Part shown: piece by piece, positions 19,419-26,183 of the stretch
How positions within the stretch are numbered: the stretch's first letter is position 1
Layout of the letters: each line of letters opens with the position of its first letter
DNA from: Bacillus salacetis
GTDB lineage: Bacteria > Bacillota > Bacilli > Bacillales > Bacillaceae_B
Assembly (NCBI RefSeq): GCF_003581585.1
Contig: NZ_QXIR01000003.1
Location: 62,001-126,000, forward strand
Reading direction: 5' to 3'
Length of the DNA: 64,000 nt
Made by a program: the position numbers and the translations under genes
Notes under the pieces: generated by a model
What the model was told of the DNA's origin: nothing
Seen by the model: only the letters and a program-made list of their open reading frames with translations
The model's database searches: none

Positions 19419-19444
19419 GAGGTGCTTTATGGCGCCTCTTTTTA
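19419..19444 (+). terminator. Terminator of rarA
   Basis: GAGGTGC and GCGCCTC flank a 6 nt loop and are followed by TTTTTATTATGG, starting 7 bp after the rarA stop. Confidence 0.8.
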
Positions 19445-19487
19445 TTATGGAGTATCTCAGCGGCTGTCATGAAACAAGCTAATTGAA

Positions 19488-19775
19488 TTTACAGTTTGTT
19501 TTTGGGTTTATGAGGGTTTTATGAAATACCCTACTCTTATTTGGAGTTCGTTTTTGGTCTCATGGAGCCTTCATGGGTCACCTAATCTTAGTTTGGGGTT
19601 TGTTTATGGCTTCATGAAGCTCTCATGTAACACTCTTAACTTATTTGGAGTTCACTTCTGGTCTCATGAAGTCCTCATGGGGCACCCTAACCTTAGTTAT
19701 GAATGCACAACTTGTCTTATGAAGCGTTAATGAGATACCCTATTCTGGTTTTATGAAGCCTTCATGTTACACCTT
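19488..19775. repeat. Degenerate tandem array, 52 bp period
   Basis: Five and a half units have paired ATG motifs, roughly GGTCTCATGAAG then CTCATGGG and CACCCTAATCTTA. The first ATGA-like motif starts at 19510, 19562, 19614, 19666, 19719 and 19753 (steps 52, 52, 52, 53, 34). Units are about 65-80% alike by eye. There is no ORF of credible composition; the short plus-strand frame here is an artefact of the repeat. It lies between the rarA terminator and convergent ABC genes. Confidence 0.8.
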
Positions 19776-20020
19776 AGTCTATTTAGGAACTCTTCTCGGA
19801 ATTCTCGGAACTCTTGCCACCCCGCTTTATATTCTCCTTCCTTTATCCTAATAGGATTGTATCGGATGGGGTACGACCTCCTGCGGACTAGCGGGACTCG
19901 TCCAGCTCAGTGGCCGAAGGTCCATACCCACCGGAACGGACTTAGCGACTAGCGGATTTCAGGCTCCTTCCTTGCGAATCCAGCTTCAAGGCCCAGCTGC
20001 TAGCGTACTTCCCGATTCCT
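19776..20020. other. GC-richer non-coding stretch with decayed repeat text
   Basis: No gene is visible. The segment around 19875-19960 (CTGCGGACTAGCGGGACTC, CACCGGAACGGACTTAGC) resembles fragments of GC-rich repeats common in Bacillaceae chromosomes. That resemblance is from memory and cannot be confirmed here. Confidence 0.4.
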
Positions 20021-20111
20021 CCTTGCGATAAGTCAACATCGGCCGCTTCGCTTGCCGTGTTTCCTTTATCTCATATGGATTCAGTCCAGTCCGTACGCAT
20101 CTGATCGGGCC
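20021..20111 (+). repeat. Dispersed ~90 bp repeat, copy 1
   Basis: It shares CTTGCGATAAG, CGCTTGCCGTGTTTCCT, TATCTC and CCGTACG blocks in the same order with copy 3 at 25729-25816 (reverse). Copy 2 follows 100 bp later in the same orientation. Confidence 0.72.
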
Positions 20112-20126
20112 TTTACGCCTTTTATT

Positions 20127-20210
20127 AATAAGTCATCATCAACTCACGCTGTTCGTTGTGATTCCCTTATCTCATACAGAAGCCATCCAATTCGTACGCT
20201 GAACGGCCCC
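20127..20210 (+). repeat. Dispersed ~90 bp repeat, copy 2
   Basis: It shares AATAAGTCATCATC at its start, TTATCTCATACAGAAGCCAT in the middle and CGTACGCTGAACGG at the end with the other copies. The middle is closest to copy 3. It is the most diverged at its 5' part. Confidence 0.65.
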
Positions 20211-20240
20211 TTCCGCTTTTGATAGATGAGACCAAGGTTA

Positions 20241-20326
20241 CGTACCCACTGGAACGTAAACCCGCAGGCAAAGCCGGGGAGGCTCAACGCCCGCCCCGCG
20301 GAGTCGTGCGGCTGAAGCGGAAATCC
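20241..20326. repeat. GC-rich palindromic repeat fragment
   Basis: The text GAACGTAAACCCGCAGG, GGGGAGGCTCAACGCCCG and CCCCGCGGAGTC ending GCGGAAATCC is far GC-richer than its surroundings. It resembles a repeat I recall as widespread in Bacillaceae intergenic regions. No coding potential was recognised. Confidence 0.5.
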
Positions 20327-20364
20327 ATTAATCTAAACAGCCATAATCTTTGCGAAGAGAGCGT

Positions 20365-20398
20365 AAAAAACCGCCGCGGAACCAAGTCCCGCGGCGGT
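20365..20398 (-). terminator. Terminator of the GntR/ABC operon
   Basis: A perfect GC-rich stem (ACCGCCGCGGGACT arm with the CCGCGGCGGT arm) is followed by TTTTTTACG on minus, 18 bp after the permease stop. Confidence 0.95.
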
Positions 20399-20416
20399 TG
20401 TGTATATCCTATTTTT

Positions 20417-21367
20417 TTATGCTGCAACATCCCTCTTATTGAAAACGAAAAATGCAAGGAGATGGAAGATCAAGAAGTAGACGATGAGAACTGTAATCGA
20501 AAATCCGAGCGTCATATCTTCCACCAGTTTCGGCATGGCCCCTGTATACATTCTCAAATCGGTATTCGCAAACAGACTGTATTTTGCCCAGTCGTATTTT
20601 AAGGCGATGAAGCCTGTCGCAGTGCTTCCCATGAACAGAAGGAACAATGAGATACCGATGGCAAGCGAACTGTTTCTGAATACAGCTGAAATCATGAAGG
20701 CCATTGTCGCCATCATCGTAATACTGATGGTACTTAACAGATAGTTTTTGATTGAGTACAGCAGCATACTTTGTTCTTCCACTGATCCATCAATGTAAAC
20801 AAGATGCGGCTGACTGTCTCCCCCGCCAAAGAATATTGCACCCAGGATGGTTGATAGTACAAACAAAGTCAGCAGTAATGTAACTCCAAACAGCAGGACA
20901 GTAATATATTTGGATAGAAGGATCTTTGTCCTGGAAATCGGCCTGATCAGTAAAAGTTTAATGGTTCCCCATGTGAACTCACCGGCAACGATACCCGCAG
21001 CAATAATAATGGCGAATAGTCCGATGATATCAATGAAGTTGGCATTGAAGTTCACAAATGACCACATATTTTCACCGCTGGCAGGCTCAATGTCGTTGTC
21101 CAGCCTGTATTCATTGATTGCAATCTGCTCCTCAATGGATTGCTTTTGGAAGCTTTGCATTCCTTCATTTTCTTTTAGATACTGCTTATCCGATTCAACC
21201 TGCATCTGAGTCTGCTGCTTCCAATCTCCTTCAGCCGTATCCGGAGGGCCCATAAATTTCATGACTGATCCGGCACCGACAACCAACAGGACCAACAGCC
21301 CGATCATCACATAAGTCCCTGGCCTGCTGAATATTTTAATCCATTCATTTTTGATCAAATTAAACAT
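20417..21367 (-). CDS. ABC-2 type transporter permease
   Basis: The 316 aa protein has six predicted transmembrane segments: about 18-38, then 118-140, 165-190, 210-235, 240-262 and 285-308. A ~75 residue extracytoplasmic loop follows the first. The architecture and the PISRTKILLSKY segment fit ABC-2 permeases of the bacitracin/YtrC-like type. It overlaps the upstream ATPase gene by 8 bp, so the two are translationally coupled. It is the last of five genes. The substrate is unknown; a role in cell-envelope stress is an inference from the GntR/ABC arrangement. Confidence 0.88.
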   Translation of the reverse strand: MFNLIKNEWIKIFSRPGTYVMIGLLVLLVVGAGSVMKFMGPPDTAEGDWKQQTQMQVESDKQYLKENEGMQSFQKQSIEEQIAINEYRLDNDIEPASGENMWSFVNFNANFIDIIGLFAIIIAAGIVAGEFTWGTIKLLLIRPISRTKILLSKYITVLLFGVTLLLTLFVLSTILGAIFFGGGDSQPHLVYIDGSVEEQSMLLYSIKNYLLSTISITMMATMAFMISAVFRNSSLAIGISLFLLFMGSTATGFIALKYDWAKYSLFANTDLRMYTGAMPKLVEDMTLGFSITVLIVYFLIFHLLAFFVFNKRDVAA

Positions 21368-22286
21368 TTATCGCTTCCCCCTTTTCATTCGTGATTTCCA
21401 GGAAGCGGTCCTCAAGTGTTTTGGCAACCGGGATCACGGAATAGATATCGATATTATGCTGTACCAGCGTGCTGATAAGCTGCGGGACCTGTTCCTTCGT
21501 TAAAGCTATTTGCATTTTACCGGCATTGACCTGATGAGGAAGATCAGGATATATCTCTGAAACCACTTTAGAAGCTTTTTCTGCCTCTCCTGTTTCAAGC
21601 TGATAGACCTGCTCATTGCCTTGAACAAACTCCTGTACCTGCTGGACATCGACCAGTTTCCCTTTTTGTATGATTCCGATACGGTCACACATCATTTCCA
21701 TTTCGGAAAGAAGATGGGAGGATACTATTACCGCCATGCCGCTCTCTGCAGCCAATCTGCGGATATAATCCCTGATTTCCCGGATTCCTGCCGGGTCAAG
21801 GCCATTTGTCGGTTCATCCAAGATCAATACTTTTGGATTGTGCAGCAGGCACTGTGCGATGCCGAGCCTTTGCCTCATACCAAGGGAATAAGTTTTGACC
21901 TTATCATTGATCCGGTCGGTCAACCCTACCAATTCCACGACTTCCTTGATTCTTTCCTCTGTTACTCCTTTGTGCATCCTCGCAAAATGCTGAAGATTTT
22001 TATATCCTGACAGGAATTTATATAGCTCCGGGTTTTCGACGATTGCACCTATCTCTCTAATGGCTCCCTCAAAGTTGCTCTTTACACTGTTTCCATTGAC
22101 AACGATATCGCCTTCTGTAATTCCCATGAGACCGACGATCATTCTTATCGTCGTCGTTTTCCCCGCTCCATTCGGTCCCAGGAATCCGAAGACTTCTCCC
22201 TCATGCACCCCGAAAGAAAGTGAATCGATGATTTTCTTGCCTTTGATTACTTTTGAAACGTTCTTGAGTTCCAATACTGTTTTCAA
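21360..22286 (-). CDS. ABC transporter ATP-binding protein (second of two)
   Basis: The 308 aa protein has Walker A GPNGAGKTT, signature SLGMRQR, Walker B VLILDEPTNGLDPAG and an H-loop (SSHLLSEME). The C-terminal extension (about 90 residues, LETGEAEKASKVVSEIYPD) is typical of ABC-2 systems of the bacitracin/Ytr type. I start at the TTG (22284-22286), which overlaps the TGA of the preceding gene and has AAGGGGGAAGAG upstream. The longer frame is inside the upstream gene. It probably pairs with the permease at 20417. Confidence 0.9.
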   Translation of the reverse strand: MKTVLELKNVSKVIKGKKIIDSLSFGVHEGEVFGFLGPNGAGKTTTIRMIVGLMGITEGDIVVNGNSVKSNFEGAIREIGAIVENPELYKFLSGYKNLQHFARMHKGVTEERIKEVVELVGLTDRINDKVKTYSLGMRQRLGIAQCLLHNPKVLILDEPTNGLDPAGIREIRDYIRRLAAESGMAVIVSSHLLSEMEMMCDRIGIIQKGKLVDVQQVQEFVQGNEQVYQLETGEAEKASKVVSEIYPDLPHQVNAGKMQIALTKEQVPQLISTLVQHNIDIYSVIPVAKTLEDRFLEITNEKGEAINV

Positions 22287-22999
22287 ATCTCTTCCCCCTT
22301 GTCTTTGTTTTGTGTTCTTGCTTTCAGCCAATCCATCAGTGACATGCCGCTTTCTTCCCTTAATTCCTCGACGATGCAGTGGTCCTTCAATACCCCATCC
22401 TGCAGGATATAGGCTTCATCCAGCAGAGCCTCGATCTCACTGATTTCATGTGTCGCTATTATGACAGTCTGTGATTCAAAATCTATGAATGACAGCAGAC
22501 TCTTGACAATGGTGTCCCTGACCATCGGATCAAGTCCAGAAAACGGTTCATCCAATAGGAGCAGCTCTGTCTTTCTAGAGAGGACCAGGACGAGTTTCAA
22601 TCTCCCGCGTTTCCCTTTCGAAAGCTGTTTGATTTTCATCGTTGGTTTCAGTTCCATATAGTTCAGCAGTTCCAAAGCCTTTTCTCTTTGAAAATCGGAA
22701 AATTGGGATTCATAGAAATCAATCATGTTCATTACCGTAAAGCTGTCGTAAAACATATCCAGCTCAGTCAGATATCCTGCTTTCCCGGCTGCCTGCCTCG
22801 TCACTTTCTCCCCGCTTATCCTTACTTCGCCCGAGGTGGGGTGAACAAGGCCGGCAATGAGCTTAAGCGTCGTGGACTTCCCGCTTCCGTTCGGGCCCAG
22901 GAGTCCGTAGATTTTGCCTTTTTCAAACGACATGCTTACATCTGTTAAAGCATGGATATTTCCATACTTTTTGCTCACAGTATCGAGACTGGCACTCAT
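22283..22999 (-). CDS. ABC transporter ATP-binding protein (first of two)
   Basis: The 238 aa protein has Walker A GPNGSGKST, a variant signature LSKGKRGR, Walker B LLLDEPFSGLDPMV and the switch histidine in IATHEIS. The sequence resembles YtrB-type ATPases encoded with YtrA regulators. Start ATG 22999 overlaps the stop of the GntR gene by 4 bp. It probably energises the permease at 23379, since the second ATPase is joined to its own permease. Confidence 0.9.
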   Translation of the reverse strand: MSASLDTVSKKYGNIHALTDVSMSFEKGKIYGLLGPNGSGKSTTLKLIAGLVHPTSGEVRISGEKVTRQAAGKAGYLTELDMFYDSFTVMNMIDFYESQFSDFQREKALELLNYMELKPTMKIKQLSKGKRGRLKLVLVLSRKTELLLLDEPFSGLDPMVRDTIVKSLLSFIDFESQTVIIATHEISEIEALLDEAYILQDGVLKDHCIVEELREESGMSLMDWLKARTQNKDKGEEI

Positions 23000-23376
23000 G
23001 ATTCCTTACCCCCTTCCACTTTCAGGTACAAGGCTAGATCATCGAGTATCTTTTTCCGGGAAATCCCCAGTTCCTGCATACTCCCAATGAAGCTTCCCAT
23101 AAGTTCCTGCTGCACCTTGTCCTTCATTTCCTCGACCAGCTCTTCTTTTTCTGTCACAAAAGTCCCCTGTCCCCGTTTGGTTTCCACCACTTCCATCCTC
23201 TCCAATTCACTGTAGGTTCTTTGAATTGTATTTGGGTTCACTCCCGATTTGACGGCCATTTCCCTCACTGAAGGAAGCTTCTCACCAGGCGAAAGCTCTT
23301 TCCTGACAATGCTGTGAATGATCTTGTCGGCGATTTGTACATAAATCGGTTTTGCCGCTTTATATTCCTCCGTCAT
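22996..23376 (-). CDS. GntR-family repressor, YtrA subfamily
   Basis: The 126 aa protein has an N-terminal winged helix (KPIYVQIADKIIHSIVRKELSPGEKLPSVREMA, then NPNTIQRTYSELERMEVVETKRGQGTFV). Only a short helical tail for dimerisation follows, as in the YtrA subfamily. Such repressors control linked ABC operons and respond to cell-wall antibiotics in B. subtilis. It is second in the operon, 2 bp after the permease gene. Its likely operator overlaps the promoter at 24161-24203. Confidence 0.9.
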   Translation of the reverse strand: MTEEYKAAKPIYVQIADKIIHSIVRKELSPGEKLPSVREMAVKSGVNPNTIQRTYSELERMEVVETKRGQGTFVTEKEELVEEMKDKVQQELMGSFIGSMQELGISRKKILDDLALYLKVEGGKES

Positions 23377-23378
23377 AT

Positions 23379-24143
23379 CTAAACCTCTACCTTTCGTTCC
23401 AGAATCCAGCTGGCTGTCATAAAAATCACAAACGCCAATATGGCATAGAGAAGGAACGGTATAAGAGGAAGATGAATGAACTTACTTCCTGCCTCAAAGT
23501 TGTCCGGACCCATTTCAATGAAGAAGTGGCCCCTGACTTTTATGGTCCACAAGTTTATAAATTCCTGGAACCAATCCATTGCCACGAAGAGTGATGCAGC
23601 GACTTGATATAGGACAAAGACCAAGAAAAGGATGAGCCAGCGGAACTTCTTCAGGACAGGGGATTTAGACAAGCCGTAATAGATGGTCCAGTACAGGAAC
23701 ACCCAGCATGAGAAATACACGGCACTTGATGTTACGGCAACGTTGAAGAATATGCTTTCTTTCCAAGGTAAAAATAAGATATCCCCCTCCTGCCAGGATA
23801 AGCTGAGAACACCCAAAAGATCGACCATCAAAAGGGAAATGAGTGAATAACTGAAAGCCACGATAAATTTGGACAACAGTAATTTCCTTCCGGATTGAGG
23901 GGTATGAAGCCACAATTGCGTCTTCCCTTCAATCATGAGCATGTTCAACAGGATGAGCGGCATGAAGATGATGTGAATCATGCCTTCCATGAAAACCACA
24001 ACCACTGAAAGTTCCGGGAACCCAAAATAGGTGGACAGGCTGATACCGACTGCGTAAAAAAACAAAAGCAGCGCCAGCCAGCCCAGGAACCAAAGCTTTG
24101 ATATCGAATAATCCTTCCAAAGCAACCCTTTAAATGCTTTCAT
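23379..24143 (-). CDS. ABC transporter membrane protein, first gene of GntR/ABC operon
   Basis: The 254 aa protein begins MKAFKGLLWKDYSISKLWFLGW and has about six transmembrane helices (around 17-38, 50-75, 90-115, 140-160, 178-198, 225-247). This fits the permeases that precede ATPases in Ytr-like operons. The start at 24143 has a strong CAGGAGGTCAAT site; the ORF extends 26 codons upstream but into promoter DNA. Having the permease, not the regulator, first in the operon is less usual. The substrate is unknown. Confidence 0.82.
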   Translation of the reverse strand: MKAFKGLLWKDYSISKLWFLGWLALLLFFYAVGISLSTYFGFPELSVVVVFMEGMIHIIFMPLILLNMLMIEGKTQLWLHTPQSGRKLLLSKFIVAFSYSLISLLMVDLLGVLSLSWQEGDILFLPWKESIFFNVAVTSSAVYFSCWVFLYWTIYYGLSKSPVLKKFRWLILFLVFVLYQVAASLFVAMDWFQEFINLWTIKVRGHFFIEMGPDNFEAGSKFIHLPLIPFLLYAILAFVIFMTASWILERKVEV

Positions 24144-24160
24144 ATTGACCTCCTGTAATA

Positions 24161-24203
24161 GTGTTCTAGTTAGATAGTACACCGGTACACCATAAGAAGT
24201 CAA
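24161..24203 (-). promoter_or_regulatory. Promoter with overlapping GntR (YtrA-like) operator
   Basis: On minus, TTGACT (24198-24203), an 18 bp spacer and TACTAT (24174-24179). The -10 lies inside an inverted repeat, GTGTACTA-N6-TAGAACAC (24161-24182, one mismatch). A second GTGTAC half-site precedes it. Overlap of operator and -10 fits repression by the operon's own GntR protein. Confidence 0.75.
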
Positions 24204-24363
24204 GATGGATTTCTCAATCAAACACCTATTTCTTCGTTCATTAAGGTTACGGATAAATTGGCAAATAGTTTCAATTATTTACGTGAACAGCATTATATGG
24301 ATACCTGCATTCATTCTTCATATACTACATAGACAACTCTCGCAGCTGGAGGTGTGAGAAAGG

Positions 24364-24735
24364 ATGAAATGGACAGAATATGAAGAAAAATTATTGTCTG
24401 AGATTGTCATCACCTATATACAAGAAGGAAAGACTCTTAAAGAAGCTTTCGAAGAAGCAGCATATTCTATTGGACGAACAACCGGTGCGTGCAGATTCAG
24501 ATGGAACAAGAAAATGAAGAAACTGAAAACAGACGGAGACATCAATTGGATCCCATCTCAAACCTTGGAAGATTGCATCTCATTTTTACAATCATTATGT
24601 CCTGAAAATCCTGTCTCTGAAAACGAACAATTGAAGAAAGAACAAGAGGAACTGATTAAGGCGTTACACGCTGCAGAACGAAATTATCAGGACCTTAGAG
24701 AGTATTACAAAAATCTGCTCATGCCGGGGATTTGA
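24364..24735 (+). CDS. Short RsfA-like (Myb/SANT-type) transcriptional regulator
   Basis: The 123 aa protein has an N-terminal WTEYEEKLLSEIVITYIQEG and TTGACRFRWNKKMKK, the Myb/SANT-like helix-turn-helix seen in RsfA, the prespore sigma-F regulator. A glutamate/lysine-rich coiled coil (about 85-115, ENEQLKKEQEELIKALH) follows. It is much shorter than RsfA itself. AGGTGTGAGAAAGG precedes the ATG. It is divergent from the GntR/ABC operon and convergent with tcdA. The family is fairly sure; the target genes are unknown. Confidence 0.8.
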   Translation: MKWTEYEEKLLSEIVITYIQEGKTLKEAFEEAAYSIGRTTGACRFRWNKKMKKLKTDGDINWIPSQTLEDCISFLQSLCPENPVSENEQLKKEQEELIKALHAAERNYQDLREYYKNLLMPGI

Positions 24736-24756
24736 AACCAAATTCGGTCTGGCATA

Positions 24757-24786
24757 CAAAAAAAGCTGCCAAACGGCAGCTTTTTT
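24757..24786. terminator. Bidirectional terminator between rsfA-like gene and tcdA
   Basis: AAAAAAGCTGCC and GGCAGCTTTTTT flank a 4 nt loop: a symmetric stem with an A run before and a T run after, shared by the two convergent genes. The tcdA stop is at its edge. Confidence 0.93.
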
Positions 24787-25547
24787 CAGTCTTTGACTCT
24801 TTTGATTTCGATTGATGAAAGAAGCTCATTGATTACATAACTTGCGGCAATCAATCCAGCTACCGAAGGAACGAATGCATTTGAGGAAGGCGGAATCTTG
24901 GCCTTTCTGATTTTGGCATCGTCTTTTCCGACCTCCTGCCTCACTTCTTCCCTGATGACAATCGGACTTTCATCAGAAAAAATCACCTTGATGCCTTTGC
25001 GGATTCCTTCTTTTCTCAAACGAGTACGAATCACTTTTGCAATTGGATCAGTATGGGTTTTGGAAATATCCTCGATCATAAATCTGGTCGGATCGGTCTT
25101 ATTAGCAGCACCCATTGAAGAAATCAGCGGGATGTCCCTTTGCAGGCATTCTTTCATTAAATGGATTTTGTAAGAGATCGTATCGGAAGCATCCACAATG
25201 AAATCCAAACCGTAACTGAAGAATTCTTCATAAGTTTCTTCTGTATAAAACATCTTGAGTGCTATAACTTCGCAGTCAGGATTGATATCCTTGATTCTTT
25301 CTTTCATAAGATCGGCTTTAGGCTGCCCCACTGTCGACAGCAATGCATGAAGCTGGCGGTTGATATTCGTGATATCGACATCATCCTTGTCGACAAGCAC
25401 CAGCCTTCCGACACCGGATCGAGCCAGAGCTTCAGCAGCAAAAGAGCCGACTCCGCCCACACCAAGAACTGCGACTGTGCTGTTCTTCAATATATCGAGA
25501 CCTTCTTTTCCAATTGCCAATTCATTACGCGAAAACTGGTGTAACAA
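24786..25547 (-). CDS. tcdA: tRNA threonylcarbamoyladenosine dehydratase TcdA (YrvM)
   Basis: This E1-like enzyme uses ATP to cyclise t6A37 to ct6A in ANN-decoding tRNAs. The 253 aa protein has the nucleotide motif VLGVGGVGSFAAEALARSG (residues about 28-46), DKDDVDITNINRQ and IVDASDTISYK. The C-terminus has VPSVAGLIAASYVI. The start is TTG at 25545-25547, with CGGAGATG eight bases upstream; no nearby ATG fits. It lies downstream of 6S RNA and aspS, as in B. subtilis. Confidence 0.93.
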   Translation of the reverse strand: MLHQFSRNELAIGKEGLDILKNSTVAVLGVGGVGSFAAEALARSGVGRLVLVDKDDVDITNINRQLHALLSTVGQPKADLMKERIKDINPDCEVIALKMFYTEETYEEFFSYGLDFIVDASDTISYKIHLMKECLQRDIPLISSMGAANKTDPTRFMIEDISKTHTDPIAKVIRTRLRKEGIRKGIKVIFSDESPIVIREEVRQEVGKDDAKIRKAKIPPSSNAFVPSVAGLIAASYVINELLSSIEIKRVKD

Positions 25548-25728
25548 TTAAATCATCTCCGTTATATCGAGTTTCAAGTGTTATGAGTACTGATTAAGAA
25601 TAAACGATGGTCTGCTTTAACGCAACCTTTCCAATAGGAATAATGCTTTATAACATCTTTGCTTCTTGATATCCGCTCCATAATGCACGGCCGCACCTGA
25701 AGGGCCACACCTAAAAAAAAGCTTAAGT
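25548..25728. other. Non-coding leader of tcdA without recognised element
   Basis: I see no gene or clear promoter here beyond the tcdA ribosome-binding site. The segment leads into the dispersed repeat at 25729. Confidence 0.5.
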
Positions 25729-25816
25729 GGGCGTTCAGCAACGTACGGATTGGATGGCTTCTGCAAGAGATACAGGAAACACGGCAAGCGTAGCCCGGTG
25801 TCGTCTTATCGCAAGG
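25729..25816 (-). repeat. Dispersed ~90 bp repeat, copy 3
   Basis: Read on minus it contains CTTGCGATAAGACGACACC, CGCTTGCCGTGTTTCCTGTA, AGAAGCCATCCAATCCG and TGAACGCCC, in the same order as copies 1 and 2 near 20.1 kb. There is no ORF. Confidence 0.72.
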
Positions 25817-25880
25817 GTTTCAATGCTTAGTATTGTTAACATTGACCCTTTTCTATGTACATTTTACCCTGCTGATACAT

Positions 25881-26131
25881 AAAAAAACCCCTGCCGAAGC
25901 GAGGGGGATAATTCAATATAGTTGTTTAAACAAAGTCCCGATCGTGCCGTTGCTGAGATTCCATCGTTTTGAACCCGCACTAAGCAGGTGGGTGTCTTGT
26001 TTCGAGTTTAATTAGTCCTCTTAGCCAGAGGCATTAACGCTGCTCGAAAACGCCAGACTCCCGAGATAGAAATGTTCGGTCAAAACTAATAGGTAAAACA
26101 ACGAACACATCAGGACTTTGTTTTAAGTGTT
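25881..26131 (-). ncRNA. bsrA: 6S RNA (6S-1/BsrA type)
   Basis: 6S RNA mimics an open promoter and binds the sigma-A RNA polymerase holoenzyme. On minus, the 5' arm AACAAAGTCCTGATGTGTTC and the 3' arm GATCGGGACTTTGTT can close a terminal stem (AACAAAGTCC with GGGACTTTGTT). In between, GGGAGTCTGGCGTTTTCGAG and similar text are familiar from Bacillus 6S-1. A terminator follows (CCCCCTCGCTTCGGCAGGGG then T7, about 25881-25907). The locus between aspS and tcdA is that of B. subtilis bsrA. The exact 5' end is uncertain by several bases. Confidence 0.9.
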
Positions 26132-26137
26132 GTTAAG

Positions 26138-26166
26138 ATAATATCACAATAATCAGTCAATATCAA
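26138..26166 (-). promoter_or_regulatory. Sigma-A promoter of 6S RNA
   Basis: On minus, TTGATA (26161-26166), a 17 bp spacer and TATTAT (26138-26143), just upstream of the predicted 5' end. No terminator separates it from the aspS stop, so read-through from aspS could also supply precursor RNA. Confidence 0.75.
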
Positions 26167-26183
26167 TTCAAACCCACTAGGTA

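Noticed and set aside
19521-19730. 69-codon plus-strand frame across the 52 bp array
   Set aside because: Its repeats follow the DNA period, not a protein pattern, and the 52 bp unit is not a multiple of three, so successive units are read in different frames.
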